A stretch of DNA of 64,000 nucleotides from Streptomyces sp. VRA16 Mangrove soil (lineage in GTDB: Bacteria; Actinomycetota; Actinomycetes; Streptomycetales; Streptomycetaceae): assembly GCF_017377775.1 (NCBI RefSeq), contig NZ_JAFVLN010000008.1, forward strand, positions 400,887-464,886, read 5' to 3'. This document shows, piece by piece, positions 50,377 to 59,461 of the stretch (the first letter of the stretch is position 1; every line of letters starts with the position of its first letter). A program made the position numbers and the translations under genes. The notes beneath the pieces were generated by a model. The model saw only the letters and a list, made by a program, of their open reading frames with translations, had not been told where the DNA came from and did no database searches.

Positions 50377-51174
50377 TCAGCGGTACGAGGCCTTGGTGCG
50401 GATCCGGGACATGACGAGCAGCACGAGCAGGGTCGTCGCCATCAGGACCACCGCGATCGCGGAGCCGGTGAACAGGGAGCCGCGATCGGTGATCGCGTAG
50501 ATCTGCACCGGCAGCGGCATCCAGTCCGGCGGGTAGAGCATCATCGTGGCGCTCAACTCCCCCATGGACAGGGCGAAGCAGAGTCCGGCGGCCGCGTTGA
50601 GGGACGGCAGCAGCAGGGGCAGCTTCACCTTCCACAGGACGTGGGCGGGGCGCGCCCCGAGCGACGCCGCCGCCTGTTCGTAGGCCGGGTCGAGCCGCAC
50701 GACGGCCGCCGAGACCGACTGGTAGGCGAACGCGGTGACCAGGATCGTGTGCGCGACGATGACGATCCAGCGGGTGCCGTTGAGCAGCATCGGCGGCTTG
50801 CTGAAGGCCACGAGGACGGCGAGTCCGACGACGACGGACGGCACCGCGACGGGCAGCATGAACAGGGCGTCCATGGCCCGGCGCCCGCGCTTGCTCAGTG
50901 CGGCGGCCGCGAGCGCGGCCCAGCCGCCGACGACCAGCGCGAGCAGGCTCGCCGTGACGGCGGTGACCAGGCTGGTGGTGAGAGCGGTGAGGGAGTCGCC
51001 GCTGGTCGCGGCCTTGTAGTGGCCGCCGGTGAAGCCGGAGGGAAGAACCCCGGACCAGTTCGTGGCGAACGAGGCGGCGACGATCACGAGCAGCGGCAGC
51101 GCGAAGAGCGGCGCGACCAGCGCGAAGAAGACGGCCCAGGTGGCCCACCTGCCCTTGCGGCTATGCACCAGCAC
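50377..51174 (-). CDS. ABC importer permease (phosphonate-type), second
   Basis: A 265-residue permease with about six helices. The EAA loop is EQAAASLGARPAHVLWKVKLP. GTG start overlaps the end of the upstream permease gene by 14 bases. It forms the channel with that protein. Confidence 0.88.
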   Translation of the reverse strand: MLVHSRKGRWATWAVFFALVAPLFALPLLVIVAASFATNWSGVLPSGFTGGHYKAATSGDSLTALTTSLVTAVTASLLALVVGGWAALAAAALSKRGRRAMDALFMLPVAVPSVVVGLAVLVAFSKPPMLLNGTRWIVIVAHTILVTAFAYQSVSAAVVRLDPAYEQAAASLGARPAHVLWKVKLPLLLPSLNAAAGLCFALSMGELSATMMLYPPDWMPLPVQIYAITDRGSLFTGSAIAVVLMATTLLVLLVMSRIRTKASYR

Positions 51175-52105
51175 GACGGCTCACCACCCGGTAGAGGCCG
51201 TATAGGCCCACGGATATCAGGACGTTGACGACGGCGACGACGCACGCGCCGGGATAGTCGGACTCCAGGATCGCCTTGCTGTACACGAGCATCGGGAGCG
51301 TGGTGACGCCCTTGGCGCCGGTGAAGAGCACGATCCCGAACTCGTTGAGGCACAGGACGAGCACCAGGCTGCCGCCGGCCGCGAGCGCGGGCAGCGCCTC
51401 GGGCAGGATCACCTGCCGCACGATGCGCGCGGGTCCCGCGCCCAGCGACCCGGCGACCTCCAGCTGCGCGGTCTCGACCTGCGAGAAGGCGGCGAGCAGC
51501 GGCCGCATCACGAACGGCGTGAAGTACGTGATCTCGGCGAGCAGCACGCCCCACGGCGTGGTCAGGAACTGGAAGGGCCCGGTGGCGGCGCCCGTCACGT
51601 CCGTCCACAGCCCGTTGGCCATGCCCACCTGCCCGTACACGAAGAGCAGCGCGAGCGTGATGAGGAACGACGGGAAGGACAGGAACACGTCGATGAACCG
51701 CGCGACGGCCCGCGCCCCCGGGAACGGCACGAACGCCACGACCAGCGCGAGCACGAACCCCAGCACGAGACACCCGACGGTCGCCCCGACGGCGAGCCAC
51801 ACGGTGGTCCAGAGGGCTTCCCGGAAGGCGGACGACGAGAAGACGTCGGCGTAGGGCTGCAGGGAGGTCCCGCCGGTGTCGGGCCGGAGGGACTGCTGAA
51901 CGACGAGAAAGAGGGGGTAGAGGAACACGACGCCGAGGGCGAGAACGGGCGGCAGCGCCCACATCACCCGCTGTGTCCGCCGCTGTGGGCGGGCGTCCCT
52001 CCCGGGGGTCCCGCCACGCCCTTCAGGCTGTGGGGGACGGGTAAGGGCGGGCACAGTCCCCGGCGCCGGGTCACTTTTCAGCAGGCCCGAGGTCGGCTCA
52101 GCCAT
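51161..52105 (-). CDS. ABC importer permease (phosphonate-type), first
   Basis: A 314-residue permease. A Pro/Arg-rich cytoplasmic N terminus of about 45 residues precedes six helices. EAA loop: LEVAGSLGAGPARIVRQVILP. Its ATG overlaps the end of the ATPase gene by 8 bases, so the whole importer is translationally coupled except for the binding protein. Confidence 0.88.
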   Translation of the reverse strand: MAEPTSGLLKSDPAPGTVPALTRPPQPEGRGGTPGRDARPQRRTQRVMWALPPVLALGVVFLYPLFLVVQQSLRPDTGGTSLQPYADVFSSSAFREALWTTVWLAVGATVGCLVLGFVLALVVAFVPFPGARAVARFIDVFLSFPSFLITLALLFVYGQVGMANGLWTDVTGAATGPFQFLTTPWGVLLAEITYFTPFVMRPLLAAFSQVETAQLEVAGSLGAGPARIVRQVILPEALPALAAGGSLVLVLCLNEFGIVLFTGAKGVTTLPMLVYSKAILESDYPGACVVAVVNVLISVGLYGLYRVVSRRAGA

Positions 52106-53159
52106 CGCCGACCCCCGCGCGGAGCAACACCGCGTCCTCCGGCGAGAAGTGCACCGTCACCGTCTCCCCGAGCGTCGGCGGCTCCCGCAGCTCCCGCAGA
52201 TCCGCCTTGACCTGGCCGCCGTCCACATCGACGTACAGCCGATGCGTGGCCCCCCGCCACTGCACCTCGGCCACGGTCCCGCTGAGCGCGTTGGGCCCGT
52301 CCCCGAGCCCGACACGATGCGGCCGCACGCACAGCGTGGCCGAGGCCCCGGCCGCGACCCCGTCCGTGGCGACCTTCAGCTCGGCGTCGCCGAGCGAGAC
52401 CGACCCCGAACCGACGCGCACGGGCAGCAGGTTGGCCCCGCCGACGAACGACGCGGTGAACTCGGTGCGCGGCCTGCGGTACAGCTCCTGCGGCGTGCCG
52501 ACGTCCTGCAACCGCGCCTTGTCCATCACCGCGATCCGGTCGGCCAGCGTCAGCGCCTCGACCTGGTCATGGGTGACGTACAGGATCGACACGTCCGGCA
52601 ACTCCCGGTGCAGCCGCGCCAGTTCGGCGAGCATCTCGGAGCGCAGCCGCGCGTCGAGCGCGGAGAGCGGCTCGTCGAGCAGCAGCACCCCGGGCCGGAT
52701 GGCGAGCGCCCGCGCGATGGCGACGCGCTGCTGCTGCCCGCCGGAGAGTTCGCGGGGGTAGCGCTGGGCGTAGGCCGCCATGCCGGTGAGTTCGAGGGCC
52801 TCGGTGACGCGCCCCGGGATCTCGCTCTTCGGCACCTTCTGCGCCCGCATCCCGAAGGCGACGTTGTCGGCGACCCGCAGGTGCGGGAAGAGCGCGTACT
52901 GCTGCACGACCATGCCGATCCCGCGCCGGTGCGGCGGCAGGTCGGTGACGTCGCGCTCCCCGATGAACACCCGCCCGGCGGCGGGCCGCACGAACCCGGC
53001 GACCGCGCGCAGGGCGGTGGTCTTGCCGGATCCGGAGGGCCCGAGCAGGGCCAGCACCTCACCGGGCTCGACGGTCAGCTCCAGCGCGTCGAGCACGGTG
53101 TTCCCGCCGTACGCGACAGAGACCCGGTCGAACCGGATGCCGCTGCGGCCCTCACCCAT
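52098..53159 (-). CDS. ABC importer ATPase (phosphonate-type)
   Basis: A 353-residue ABC ATPase. Walker A LLGPSGSGKTTALRA, Q-loop VVQQYALFPHL, signature LSGGQQQRVAIARAL, Walker B VLLLDEPLSALDA, switch YVTHDQ. The C-terminal 110 residues form the OB-like TOBE domain typical of this importer group (FVGGANLLPVRVG, then CVRPHRVGL). First gene of the importer operon; the leader holds a GntR-type palindrome. Confidence 0.9.
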   Translation of the reverse strand: MGEGRSGIRFDRVSVAYGGNTVLDALELTVEPGEVLALLGPSGSGKTTALRAVAGFVRPAAGRVFIGERDVTDLPPHRRGIGMVVQQYALFPHLRVADNVAFGMRAQKVPKSEIPGRVTEALELTGMAAYAQRYPRELSGGQQQRVAIARALAIRPGVLLLDEPLSALDARLRSEMLAELARLHRELPDVSILYVTHDQVEALTLADRIAVMDKARLQDVGTPQELYRRPRTEFTASFVGGANLLPVRVGSGSVSLGDAELKVATDGVAAGASATLCVRPHRVGLGDGPNALSGTVAEVQWRGATHRLYVDVDGGQVKADLRELREPPTLGETVTVHFSPEDAVLLRAGVGDG

Positions 53160-53269
53160 CAGGCCTCAACTCCCTTGTGTTGCGCTGCTCTCACGACGCC
53201 CACGCTCCTGAAGACGGGTGTCCCGCGCCGGTCCGCCCGGCAACGGGACAGTGAACGGGCCCCCAAGGT

Positions 53270-53281
53270 TGGCCTAGACCC
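53270..53281. promoter_or_regulatory. GntR/HutC-type operator before importer operon
   Basis: TGGCCTAGACCC matches the TGGTCTAGACCA core bound by GntR/HutC regulators at 10 of 12 positions. It lies about 110 bases upstream of the ATPase start and 46 bases upstream of the site where the GntR gene ends. The likely binder is the adjacent GntR/UTRA protein; DasR is an alternative. Confidence 0.5.
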
Positions 53282-53326
53282 GTTACGTTCTCGTTATCGT
53301 TCTGCGTCGATCGGGGTCCGGGGATC

Positions 53327-54091
53327 TCAGCCCAGACGTGTGGTGAACGAGAACCGGTCGCCGCGGTAGAGCGTCCGCACGCGTTCGGTGGGCCGGCCCC
53401 CGGTGTCGTACGAGATCCGGTGGATCAGCAGCATCGGCAGCGCGGGCGGCGTCCCGATGAGCAGCGCCTCGCGCGGGGTCGCGAGCACCGTCTCGATGCG
53501 TTCGTCGGCGGAGCCGAAGTCGATGCCGAGGCGCTCATGGACGTACGAGTAGAAGGACGAGTCGGGGTCGAAGTCCCGGTCGAGGCGCGGGATCCGGGCC
53601 ACGGAGACATAGGTGGACTCCAGGCCGACGCGCTCGTCGTCGGCGAGCAGCACGCGCTCCATGTGCCAGACGTCCGCGCCGCGCTCCAGGCCGATCTCCG
53701 CGGCGAGCGCGGGCGGACACGGGAAGCGGTCGAGGCCGATCAGGGTGCGCCCGGGGCGCCTGCCCTGGCGGCGCACGCCCTCGGTGTACGAGGCCAGGGA
53801 GAGGGGCTGTTCCAGTTTGGGGCCCGCGACGACGGTGCCTCGGCCGCGGCGCCGCAGCCGTCCTTCGAGCAGCAGGTCGCGCAGCGCCTGACGGACGGTC
53901 TCGCGCGCCACACCGTAGCGCACGGCGAGGTCACGCTCGGTCGGCAGCGCCTCCCCCTCCGCCAACTCGGCTATCAACGCGCCGAGTTGGGCCTTGACGG
54001 CGTAGTACTTGGGGATCCGGCCGTGTTCGGGGATGCCGTCGCGCACGGGGGCGCCGGGTGCCTGGGCGTGCGGGTAGTTCGGGTGGTCCAC
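53327..54091 (-). CDS. GntR/HutC-family regulator (UTRA domain)
   Basis: A 254-residue repressor. Winged helix (about 30-95) with KYYAVKAQLGALIAEL, LPTERDLAVRYGVARETVRQAL and LRRRGRGTVV; UTRA effector domain (about 110-250) with WHMERVLLADDERVGLESTYV and MLLIHRISYDTGGRPTE. UTRA domains sense phosphorylated sugars or phosphonate-like ligands. It is upstream of, and in the same orientation as, the importer operon and presumably represses it. Confidence 0.9.
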   Translation of the reverse strand: MDHPNYPHAQAPGAPVRDGIPEHGRIPKYYAVKAQLGALIAELAEGEALPTERDLAVRYGVARETVRQALRDLLLEGRLRRRGRGTVVAGPKLEQPLSLASYTEGVRRQGRRPGRTLIGLDRFPCPPALAAEIGLERGADVWHMERVLLADDERVGLESTYVSVARIPRLDRDFDPDSSFYSYVHERLGIDFGSADERIETVLATPREALLIGTPPALPMLLIHRISYDTGGRPTERVRTLYRGDRFSFTTRLG

Positions 54092-54163
54092 GCGGGGATG
54101 GTCGCAGACGTGGGTGAACGCCCGGGGTGGCGGCCGGGGTGCGCCGGCGGGAAACGGCCGGGG

Positions 54164-54964
54164 TCAGCGCCCCTTGAGGCGCAGGCGCCGGCTTCCCGCC
54201 ACGAGGGCGCCGCCGGCGAGGAGGAGGGCGCCGGCGACGGCCCCCAGGCCGAGCGCCGAGGCGCCCGGACCGGTCTTGGCGAGCTCGTCGGCGAAGGACG
54301 GGCTCTCGCCGTCCGCGACGATCGCGAACGCGTAGTCGTCGGACTCGCCCACCCAGTCGCCGTCGTCGCCCCTGCGCTGCACGAGCGCGGCGTCGGCGAC
54401 GACCCGGCCGGGGGGCGTGTCGGAGGTGAAGGCGAGCCTGACCCTGACGGTCACCGTGTCGCCGGAGCCGACCGCGACGCCGGGGAAGCCGTCGTCGAAG
54501 ACGCCGATGTTCTCGCCCTCGTCGGTCCGCTCGAAGGGCACGGGCCGCCAGCGCGCCCCGTCGAGGAACTCCAGCTGGATCTGACGCGGCCGCAGTGTGC
54601 GCCGCGGATCGGCCAGTACGAGCACGGGGTGGATGTTCCCGCAGCTCACGTCGGCGGTGTTGGTGAGGTCGATCGACCAGTCCCGGTAGCCGCCGCCGGG
54701 GTGGTAGGCGGTGGGGCCCTTGCGGATGCGGGCGCGGACCGGGAAGTCGTCGCCGTCGGCGGCCGCGTCGCAGGAGGGTTCACGGCGCGCTGTGGCTGCG
54801 CCGGCAGCGCTCCTGTCCATGGCTCCCCCGGCGGCCCTCGGGCCGGCCTGCGCCGTCACGCCCTGCGGGAGACCGCTGTCCGCCGCTGCCGCGAGAGGAC
54901 CCGCGGGGGCCAGGGCGGCGGCGGTCGCGGCGATACCGAGGGCGATCGGGCGGCGCAGTCGCAT
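54164..54964 (-). CDS. LAKTG surface protein, sortase E substrate
   Basis: A 266-residue exported protein. Signal peptide to about residue 28, a linker, a beta-sandwich-like domain (about 70-215) with YRDWSIDLTNTADVSCGNIHPVL split here, and ends ELAKTG-PGASALGLGAV, a hydrophobic helix and SRRLRLKGR tail. LAxTG with such a tail is the recognition signal of streptomycete class E sortases. Mature N-terminal region contains two cysteines, probably paired. Function is unknown; it may be a wall-attached adhesive or structural protein. Confidence 0.82.
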   Translation of the reverse strand: MRLRRPIALGIAATAAALAPAGPLAAAADSGLPQGVTAQAGPRAAGGAMDRSAAGAATARREPSCDAAADGDDFPVRARIRKGPTAYHPGGGYRDWSIDLTNTADVSCGNIHPVLVLADPRRTLRPRQIQLEFLDGARWRPVPFERTDEGENIGVFDDGFPGVAVGSGDTVTVRVRLAFTSDTPPGRVVADAALVQRRGDDGDWVGESDDYAFAIVADGESPSFADELAKTGPGASALGLGAVAGALLLAGGALVAGSRRLRLKGR

Positions 54965-55146
54965 GCAGGGCCTTTGCTGGTCGCGGACTTGGGCGCTGTC
55001 GAGGAGGAACGGACCCGCCCGCCGCGGCAGCTCCCCGAGGGAACGGTCGTGGCCCAGCACCCTGCCACGCGCGTGCGGCCGCGCTGTCGCGACACGGCCC
55101 CGCGCGGCCCGAAGATCACCCAATTCCCCCTATCAGCCGCCTTCCG

Positions 55147-56355
55147 TCACTTCTGATGGACGGGAAAAGTGACGGGCGAGCCGACGGGAGAGGCGACGTT
55201 CCCGCGCCCGAAGAGCGGCGCGAGGATCAGCTGCGCGGCCCCTTCGACGACGAGGGTGTCGCCGCCGGGCGCGCCGCGCACCGGTATCGCCCGGCCGCCG
55301 CCCCCGCGCCGCGCCCGCGCCTCGACGACGGCCCCGACGCCGCGCACGAACCGGTCCTCGGCCGCGGCGACGGTCCGCCCGCCGAGCAGGACGGCGTCGA
55401 TGTCGAGCAGGCTCACCAGGTTCCCCGCGCCCTCGCCGAGGACGCGCGCGGCCTCGTCCAGGCCGCTGTCAGTGCCCCGGGCGACCGCGGCCAGGCACAG
55501 CGCCTCGATGCAGCCGCGGTTGCCGCAGTCGCACTCCGGGCCGTCCAGCTGGATGACCTGGTGGCCGAATTCGCCCGCCCCGGTCCGCGCCCCGCGGTAG
55601 AGGGCACCGCCCAGGACGAGCCCGGCGCCGAGCCCGGTGCCCAGGTGCAGATAGGCGAAGGACGGCGTGGGGGCCGCGCCGCCGCTCAGGGCGAGGCCGA
55701 GCGCGGCGGCGTTGGTGTCCTTGTCGACGACGACCGGCAGTCCGAGCCGCTCGGCGAGCGCGTCCCGCAGCGGGAACCCGTCCCACTGCGGGAAGCCCGT
55801 CACCCGGTGCAGCACCCCGTCGGCGTGGTCGAGCGGTCCTGGCACGGCGACCCCGATGCCGAGGGCCTGGCCGCCGCCGTCACCGCCCTCGCCGTGCGCG
55901 TCGTTCTCGCCGCCGAGCAGCTGGTCCACCTCGCAGGCCACGGCGGCGAGCACCGCCTCGGCGCCCGCGCCCAGATCCAGCGGGGCGCGCCGGCTCGCGA
56001 CGACCGCCCCCGACAGATCGGTGAGCACGGCGTGGAGTTCATCACGGTCCAGGTGCAGGCCGATCGCGTACCCAGCGTCCGCGACGAGCCGCAGCACCGT
56101 GCGCGGCTTGCCGCCCGTGGAGGCCCGGCGGCCCGCCTCGACGACGAGCCCCTCGCCCCGGAGCCGTGCGGTGATCTTGCTGACCGCCTGCGGGGTGAGG
56201 CCGGTGCGCTCGGCGAGTTCGAGCCGGCTGATCCCCTCCTCCCCCGCGGTGCGCAGCAGGTCGAGCACGAGCGCGGCGTTGTGCCCGCGCAGGGCGGCGA
56301 GGTTCACGCCCGCGGTGGGCTTTGCATGCTGGGCATGCGCGACATGCGTGTTCAC
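55147..56355 (-). CDS. ROK-family transcriptional repressor
   Basis: A 402-residue repressor of the NagC/XylR type. N-terminal MarR-like helix-turn-helix (about 20-85) with LELAERTGLTPQAVSKITARL; ROK sugar-sensing domain with GIGVAVPGPLD, GLPVVVDKDTNAAALG, LHLGTGLGAGLVLGG and the zinc motif GEFGHQVIQLDGPECDCGNRGCIEA split across the middle. Divergent from a Gfo/Idh/MocA gene, which it probably controls. GTG start at 56355 with GGGAGG upstream; an in-frame start at 56412 would overlap the divergent gene. Confidence 0.88.
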   Translation of the reverse strand: MNTHVAHAQHAKPTAGVNLAALRGHNAALVLDLLRTAGEEGISRLELAERTGLTPQAVSKITARLRGEGLVVEAGRRASTGGKPRTVLRLVADAGYAIGLHLDRDELHAVLTDLSGAVVASRRAPLDLGAGAEAVLAAVACEVDQLLGGENDAHGEGGDGGGQALGIGVAVPGPLDHADGVLHRVTGFPQWDGFPLRDALAERLGLPVVVDKDTNAAALGLALSGGAAPTPSFAYLHLGTGLGAGLVLGGALYRGARTGAGEFGHQVIQLDGPECDCGNRGCIEALCLAAVARGTDSGLDEAARVLGEGAGNLVSLLDIDAVLLGGRTVAAAEDRFVRGVGAVVEARARRGGGGRAIPVRGAPGGDTLVVEGAAQLILAPLFGRGNVASPVGSPVTFPVHQK

Positions 56356-56386
56356 GGTGCCATTGTCCCTCCCGCTTGCACTTTGG

Positions 56387-56397
56387 CAACAGCGTTG
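56387..56397. promoter_or_regulatory. Short palindrome between ROK and oxidoreductase genes
   Basis: CAAC-AGC-GTTG lies in the 55-base divergent spacer, 14 bases before the oxidoreductase ATG. A plausible ROK operator, though short. Confidence 0.3.
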
Positions 56398-56410
56398 TTT
56401 AAGTGGAGGC

Positions 56411-57493
56411 ATGACTGGTACGAGTTCTCCCCTTCGCGTGGGTCTGATCGGCTACGGCCTCGCGGGCTCCGTCTTCCACGCCCCCCTGATCGCGGCGACC
56501 GAGGGCCTGGCCCTCGACACGGTCGTCACCTCCAACCCCGAACGGCAGGCGCAGGCCACCGCCGAGTTCGGTGCGGGGCTGCGCTTCGTGGCGTCCCCCG
56601 ACGACCTGTGGGAGCGCGCCGGCGAACTCGACCTGATCGTCATCGCGTCCCCGAACAAGACGCACGTACCGCTCGCGACGGCCGCGCTCAAGGCCGGCCT
56701 TCCGGTCGTCGTCGACAAGCCGGTGGCGGGCACGGCGGCCGAGGCCCGCGAGCTCGCGGCGCTCGCCGAGGAGCGCGGCCTGCTGCTGTCGGTCTTCCAG
56801 AACCGCCGCTGGGACAACGACTTCCTCACCCTCAAGGCCCTGCTCGACGGCGGCGAGCTGGGCGGCGTCTACCGCTTCGAGTCGCGCTTCGAGCGCTGGC
56901 GGCCGCAGCTCAAGGGCGGCTGGCGCGAGTCCGGGAACCCGGAGGAGATCGGCGGTCTGCTCTACGACCTCGGCAGCCACGTCGTCGACCAGGCCCTGGT
57001 CCTGTTCGGCCGGGCCGTCTCGGTCTACGCCGAGTCGGACGTGCGGCGCGCGGGCGCCCAGGCCGACGACGACACGTTCATCGCGATCACCCACGAGAAC
57101 GGGGTGCGCTCGCACCTGTACGTCTCCTCGACCACGGCCCAGCTCGGCCCGCGCTTCCGCGTCCTCGGCTCGCAGGCGGGCTACGTGAAGTACGGCCTCG
57201 ACCCCCAGGAGGCGGCCCTGCGCGAGGGCAAGCGCCCCAGGGCGGGCGAGCCGTGGGGGGTGGAGTGCGAGTCGATGTGGGGCCGGGTCGGCTCCGGGGA
57301 GTCCCCGGCGACCGGCGGCGGCCGTCCGCGGCCCACGGTCGACGGCGACTACCCCGCGTACTACGCCGCCGTGGCCGCGGCCCTGCGCGACGGCGCCCCG
57401 AACCCGGTGCCCGCCACGCAGGCCGCCGACGCCCTCGACGTCCTGGAGGCGGCCCGCCGCTCGGCCCGCGACGGTGTGGTGGTGTCCCTGTGA
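56411..57493 (+). CDS. Gfo/Idh/MocA-family oxidoreductase
   Basis: A 360-residue NAD(P)-dependent oxidoreductase. Rossmann motif GLIGYGLAGSVFHAPLI (residues about 11-27), VIASPNKTHVPLA, and the catalytic-region VVDKPVAGTAAEA (EKP-like, here DKP). The C-terminal domain contains GGLLYDLGSHVVDQAL with the likely His. These enzymes oxidise or reduce sugars and cyclitols. GGAGGC precedes the ATG; the GTG of the next gene overlaps its stop. Control by the divergent ROK repressor fits sugar metabolism. Confidence 0.9.
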   Translation: MTGTSSPLRVGLIGYGLAGSVFHAPLIAATEGLALDTVVTSNPERQAQATAEFGAGLRFVASPDDLWERAGELDLIVIASPNKTHVPLATAALKAGLPVVVDKPVAGTAAEARELAALAEERGLLLSVFQNRRWDNDFLTLKALLDGGELGGVYRFESRFERWRPQLKGGWRESGNPEEIGGLLYDLGSHVVDQALVLFGRAVSVYAESDVRRAGAQADDDTFIAITHENGVRSHLYVSSTTAQLGPRFRVLGSQAGYVKYGLDPQEAALREGKRPRAGEPWGVECESMWGRVGSGESPATGGGRPRPTVDGDYPAYYAAVAAALRDGAPNPVPATQAADALDVLEAARRSARDGVVVSL

Positions 57494-57957
57494 GCGCCCC
57501 GACCATCGAGGATCTCGAGGCCCAGGAGAAGCGCCTGGTCCTGGACTCCTTCACGTACGACGACGCGTGGCGGCTCGGCACCCTGCTGGTCGGGCTGGCC
57601 CGCGAGCGGCAGGCACCGGTCGCCATCGACATCACCCGCGGCGGCCAGCAGCTCTTCCACGCGGCGCTGCCCGGGTCCACCCCGGACAACGACGCGTGGA
57701 TCGCCCGCAAACGCCGCGTGGTCGAGCGCTGGCACGTCTCGTCCTACCTGGTCGGCAGCCGCTACCGCGCCAAGGGCACGACGTTCGAGGAGTCCTCGCG
57801 GCTGGACCCCGACACGTACGCGGCCCACGGCGGGGCGTTCCCGATCGCCGTGCGGGGAGCGGGCGTGGTGGGCGTGGTCGTGGTCTCCGGCCTGCCTCAG
57901 GTGGAGGACCACGCGCTGGTGGTGGAGGCGCTGGAGACGTTCACCTCCGGCCGCTGA
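57490..57957 (+). CDS. UPF0303/heme-degrading-domain (GlcG/HbpS-like) protein
   Basis: A 155-residue soluble protein of the GlcG/HbpS-like fold annotated UPF0303. Recognisable blocks: PVAIDITRGGQQLFHAALPG, NDAWIARKRRVVERW and AHGGAFPIAVRGAGVVG split by position. Exact function is not known; some relatives bind heme or corrinoids. GTG start overlaps the oxidoreductase stop (GTGA), so the two are co-translated. The last 17 bases overlap the convergent surface-protein gene. Confidence 0.82.
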   Translation: MSAPTIEDLEAQEKRLVLDSFTYDDAWRLGTLLVGLARERQAPVAIDITRGGQQLFHAALPGSTPDNDAWIARKRRVVERWHVSSYLVGSRYRAKGTTFEESSRLDPDTYAAHGGAFPIAVRGAGVVGVVVVSGLPQVEDHALVVEALETFTSGR

Positions 57958-59362
57958 GGCCGCGCCGCCGCCTGCGCGTCACGGTGACGATCGCCGCGCC
58001 CGCCGCCAGGGTGGCCGCGGCGATCGCCCCGAGCACGGCGGAGCCCTCGCCGGATCCGGTCTCGGCGAGCTCACCGCCCGAGCCCCCGCCGTCGGTGCCG
58101 CCCCCGGCGCTCCCCCCGCTGGTCCCGCCGTCTGTGCCACCGCTCGTCCCGCCGTTCGTTCCTCCGCTGTCGGAGGGGCTCGGCGAAGGCGAAGGCGAAG
58201 GTGTCGGGGTCGGGGTCGGGGTGGGCGTCGGGGTGGGCGTCGGGCTCGGGGAGTCCGTGGGAGTGGGCGTGGGAGTCGGCGTCGGCGTGGGGGTCGAGTT
58301 GTCCTCGTCGCACGTGGGCAGGTCCCCGTCGAAGGGGTAGGCGTGGAACTCCTGGCCACCGCCGCCCGTGGCCGACGACGTGTGCACAAGTGAACCGGTC
58401 GTGTAGAACCGGCCGTTGAAGCCCGACATGGTCACCGTCGTCGTACTGGCCTGGTTGCCCACCAACACGCTCCCGGCGAACTGGGCGGTACCGGCCAGCG
58501 TCACGTCCGTGGCGTCGGGGAAGTTCCACAGCAGCCTGGTGCGCACCTCGTCGGGGAGCAGCGCCTCGTACGTGTTGATCTCGCGGGCGTCCCCGTAGAC
58601 GTTGACGAGGACGGTGGCACCGGAGGGAATGTTCTCGAAGCGGTAGCCCTCCTGGCCCCCGCTGGTGCTGACCAGGTCGAAGTCGACGTCGAAGATCTGG
58701 AGGGCCGAGCTGCCGTCGCCGGTGAAGACGGTGGTGCCGCCGTCGTTGACGGCGGTGCCGGTCGCGGTGCGATGCCCGCCGTCGACGTAGGCGTAGCACG
58801 TGCTGGCGTCGGTGAGCTGCTGACGCAGCGCGGTGTAGGGCGCGGTCGCGTCGGCGTCGTGGACCGCCTGCGTCTCGACGGTGCCGGAGAGAGCGCCTCC
58901 GTAGCGCAGGACGCCGCTGGCATCGGCGTCCTCGACGACGACCCGCTCCCCTGCGCCGACGGTCACGTCGCCGCCGACGGTGAGGAAGTCGGTGCCGTCG
59001 TCGGGCGGCACCCGGGAGCCGACGCCCGCGACTCCGACGTTGTAGAGCTGCGAGACGCCCGCGTCCTTGTCCTGGTCGAAGTCGCCGAGGACGACGACCT
59101 TGCCCTCGGCCTCGGCGGCGGAGCGGCGCACCTGCATGTTCCCGCCGACGAAGACGTTGATGTTGTTGTCGCGGCCGGTCGGGGTGCCGTTGTTCGGGTC
59201 CGGGTACGTGTCGGGGCAGTTGCTCCCCCTGCAGGGCCCGAGCCCGCCGGGCAGCGGGTCGGCGTGCGCGGGCGTCACGGCGGCGCCGACGACGAGGACC
59301 GCCGTGGCGGTGACGGTGGCGGGCAGGCGGGCCGCGCGGAGCCGGGTTCGGATGTCTCGCAT
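57941..59362 (-). CDS. Choice-of-anchor A surface protein with LAETG signal
   Basis: A 473-residue exported protein. Signal peptide to about residue 34 (PAHA). The choice-of-anchor A beta-helix-like domain (about 55-350) contains INVFVGGNMQVRRSAAEAEG and GFNGRFYTTGSLVH. A Thr-Pro and Ser-Pro repeat stalk (about 365-405), a Gly/Ser/Thr repeat, and ELAETGSGEGSAVLG with a hydrophobic helix and TRRRRRGLSGRR tail follow. LAETG plus tail predicts covalent attachment by a class E sortase. It probably projects from the wall through the stalk. Start at 59362 is weakly supported by its binding site. Confidence 0.85.
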   Translation of the reverse strand: MRDIRTRLRAARLPATVTATAVLVVGAAVTPAHADPLPGGLGPCRGSNCPDTYPDPNNGTPTGRDNNINVFVGGNMQVRRSAAEAEGKVVVLGDFDQDKDAGVSQLYNVGVAGVGSRVPPDDGTDFLTVGGDVTVGAGERVVVEDADASGVLRYGGALSGTVETQAVHDADATAPYTALRQQLTDASTCYAYVDGGHRTATGTAVNDGGTTVFTGDGSSALQIFDVDFDLVSTSGGQEGYRFENIPSGATVLVNVYGDAREINTYEALLPDEVRTRLLWNFPDATDVTLAGTAQFAGSVLVGNQASTTTVTMSGFNGRFYTTGSLVHTSSATGGGGQEFHAYPFDGDLPTCDEDNSTPTPTPTPTPTPTDSPSPTPTPTPTPTPTPTPSPSPSPSPSDSGGTNGGTSGGTDGGTSGGSAGGGTDGGGSGGELAETGSGEGSAVLGAIAAATLAAGAAIVTVTRRRRRGLSGRR

Positions 59363-59461
59363 AGGCGCACTATGGGAAAAGATCACCGCCCGGCCGCAAT
59401 GACACGCGCGGAGCACCCCCGAACGGCACGCGGCCGGAGGTGTCCGCACCCGGCAGTGCCG

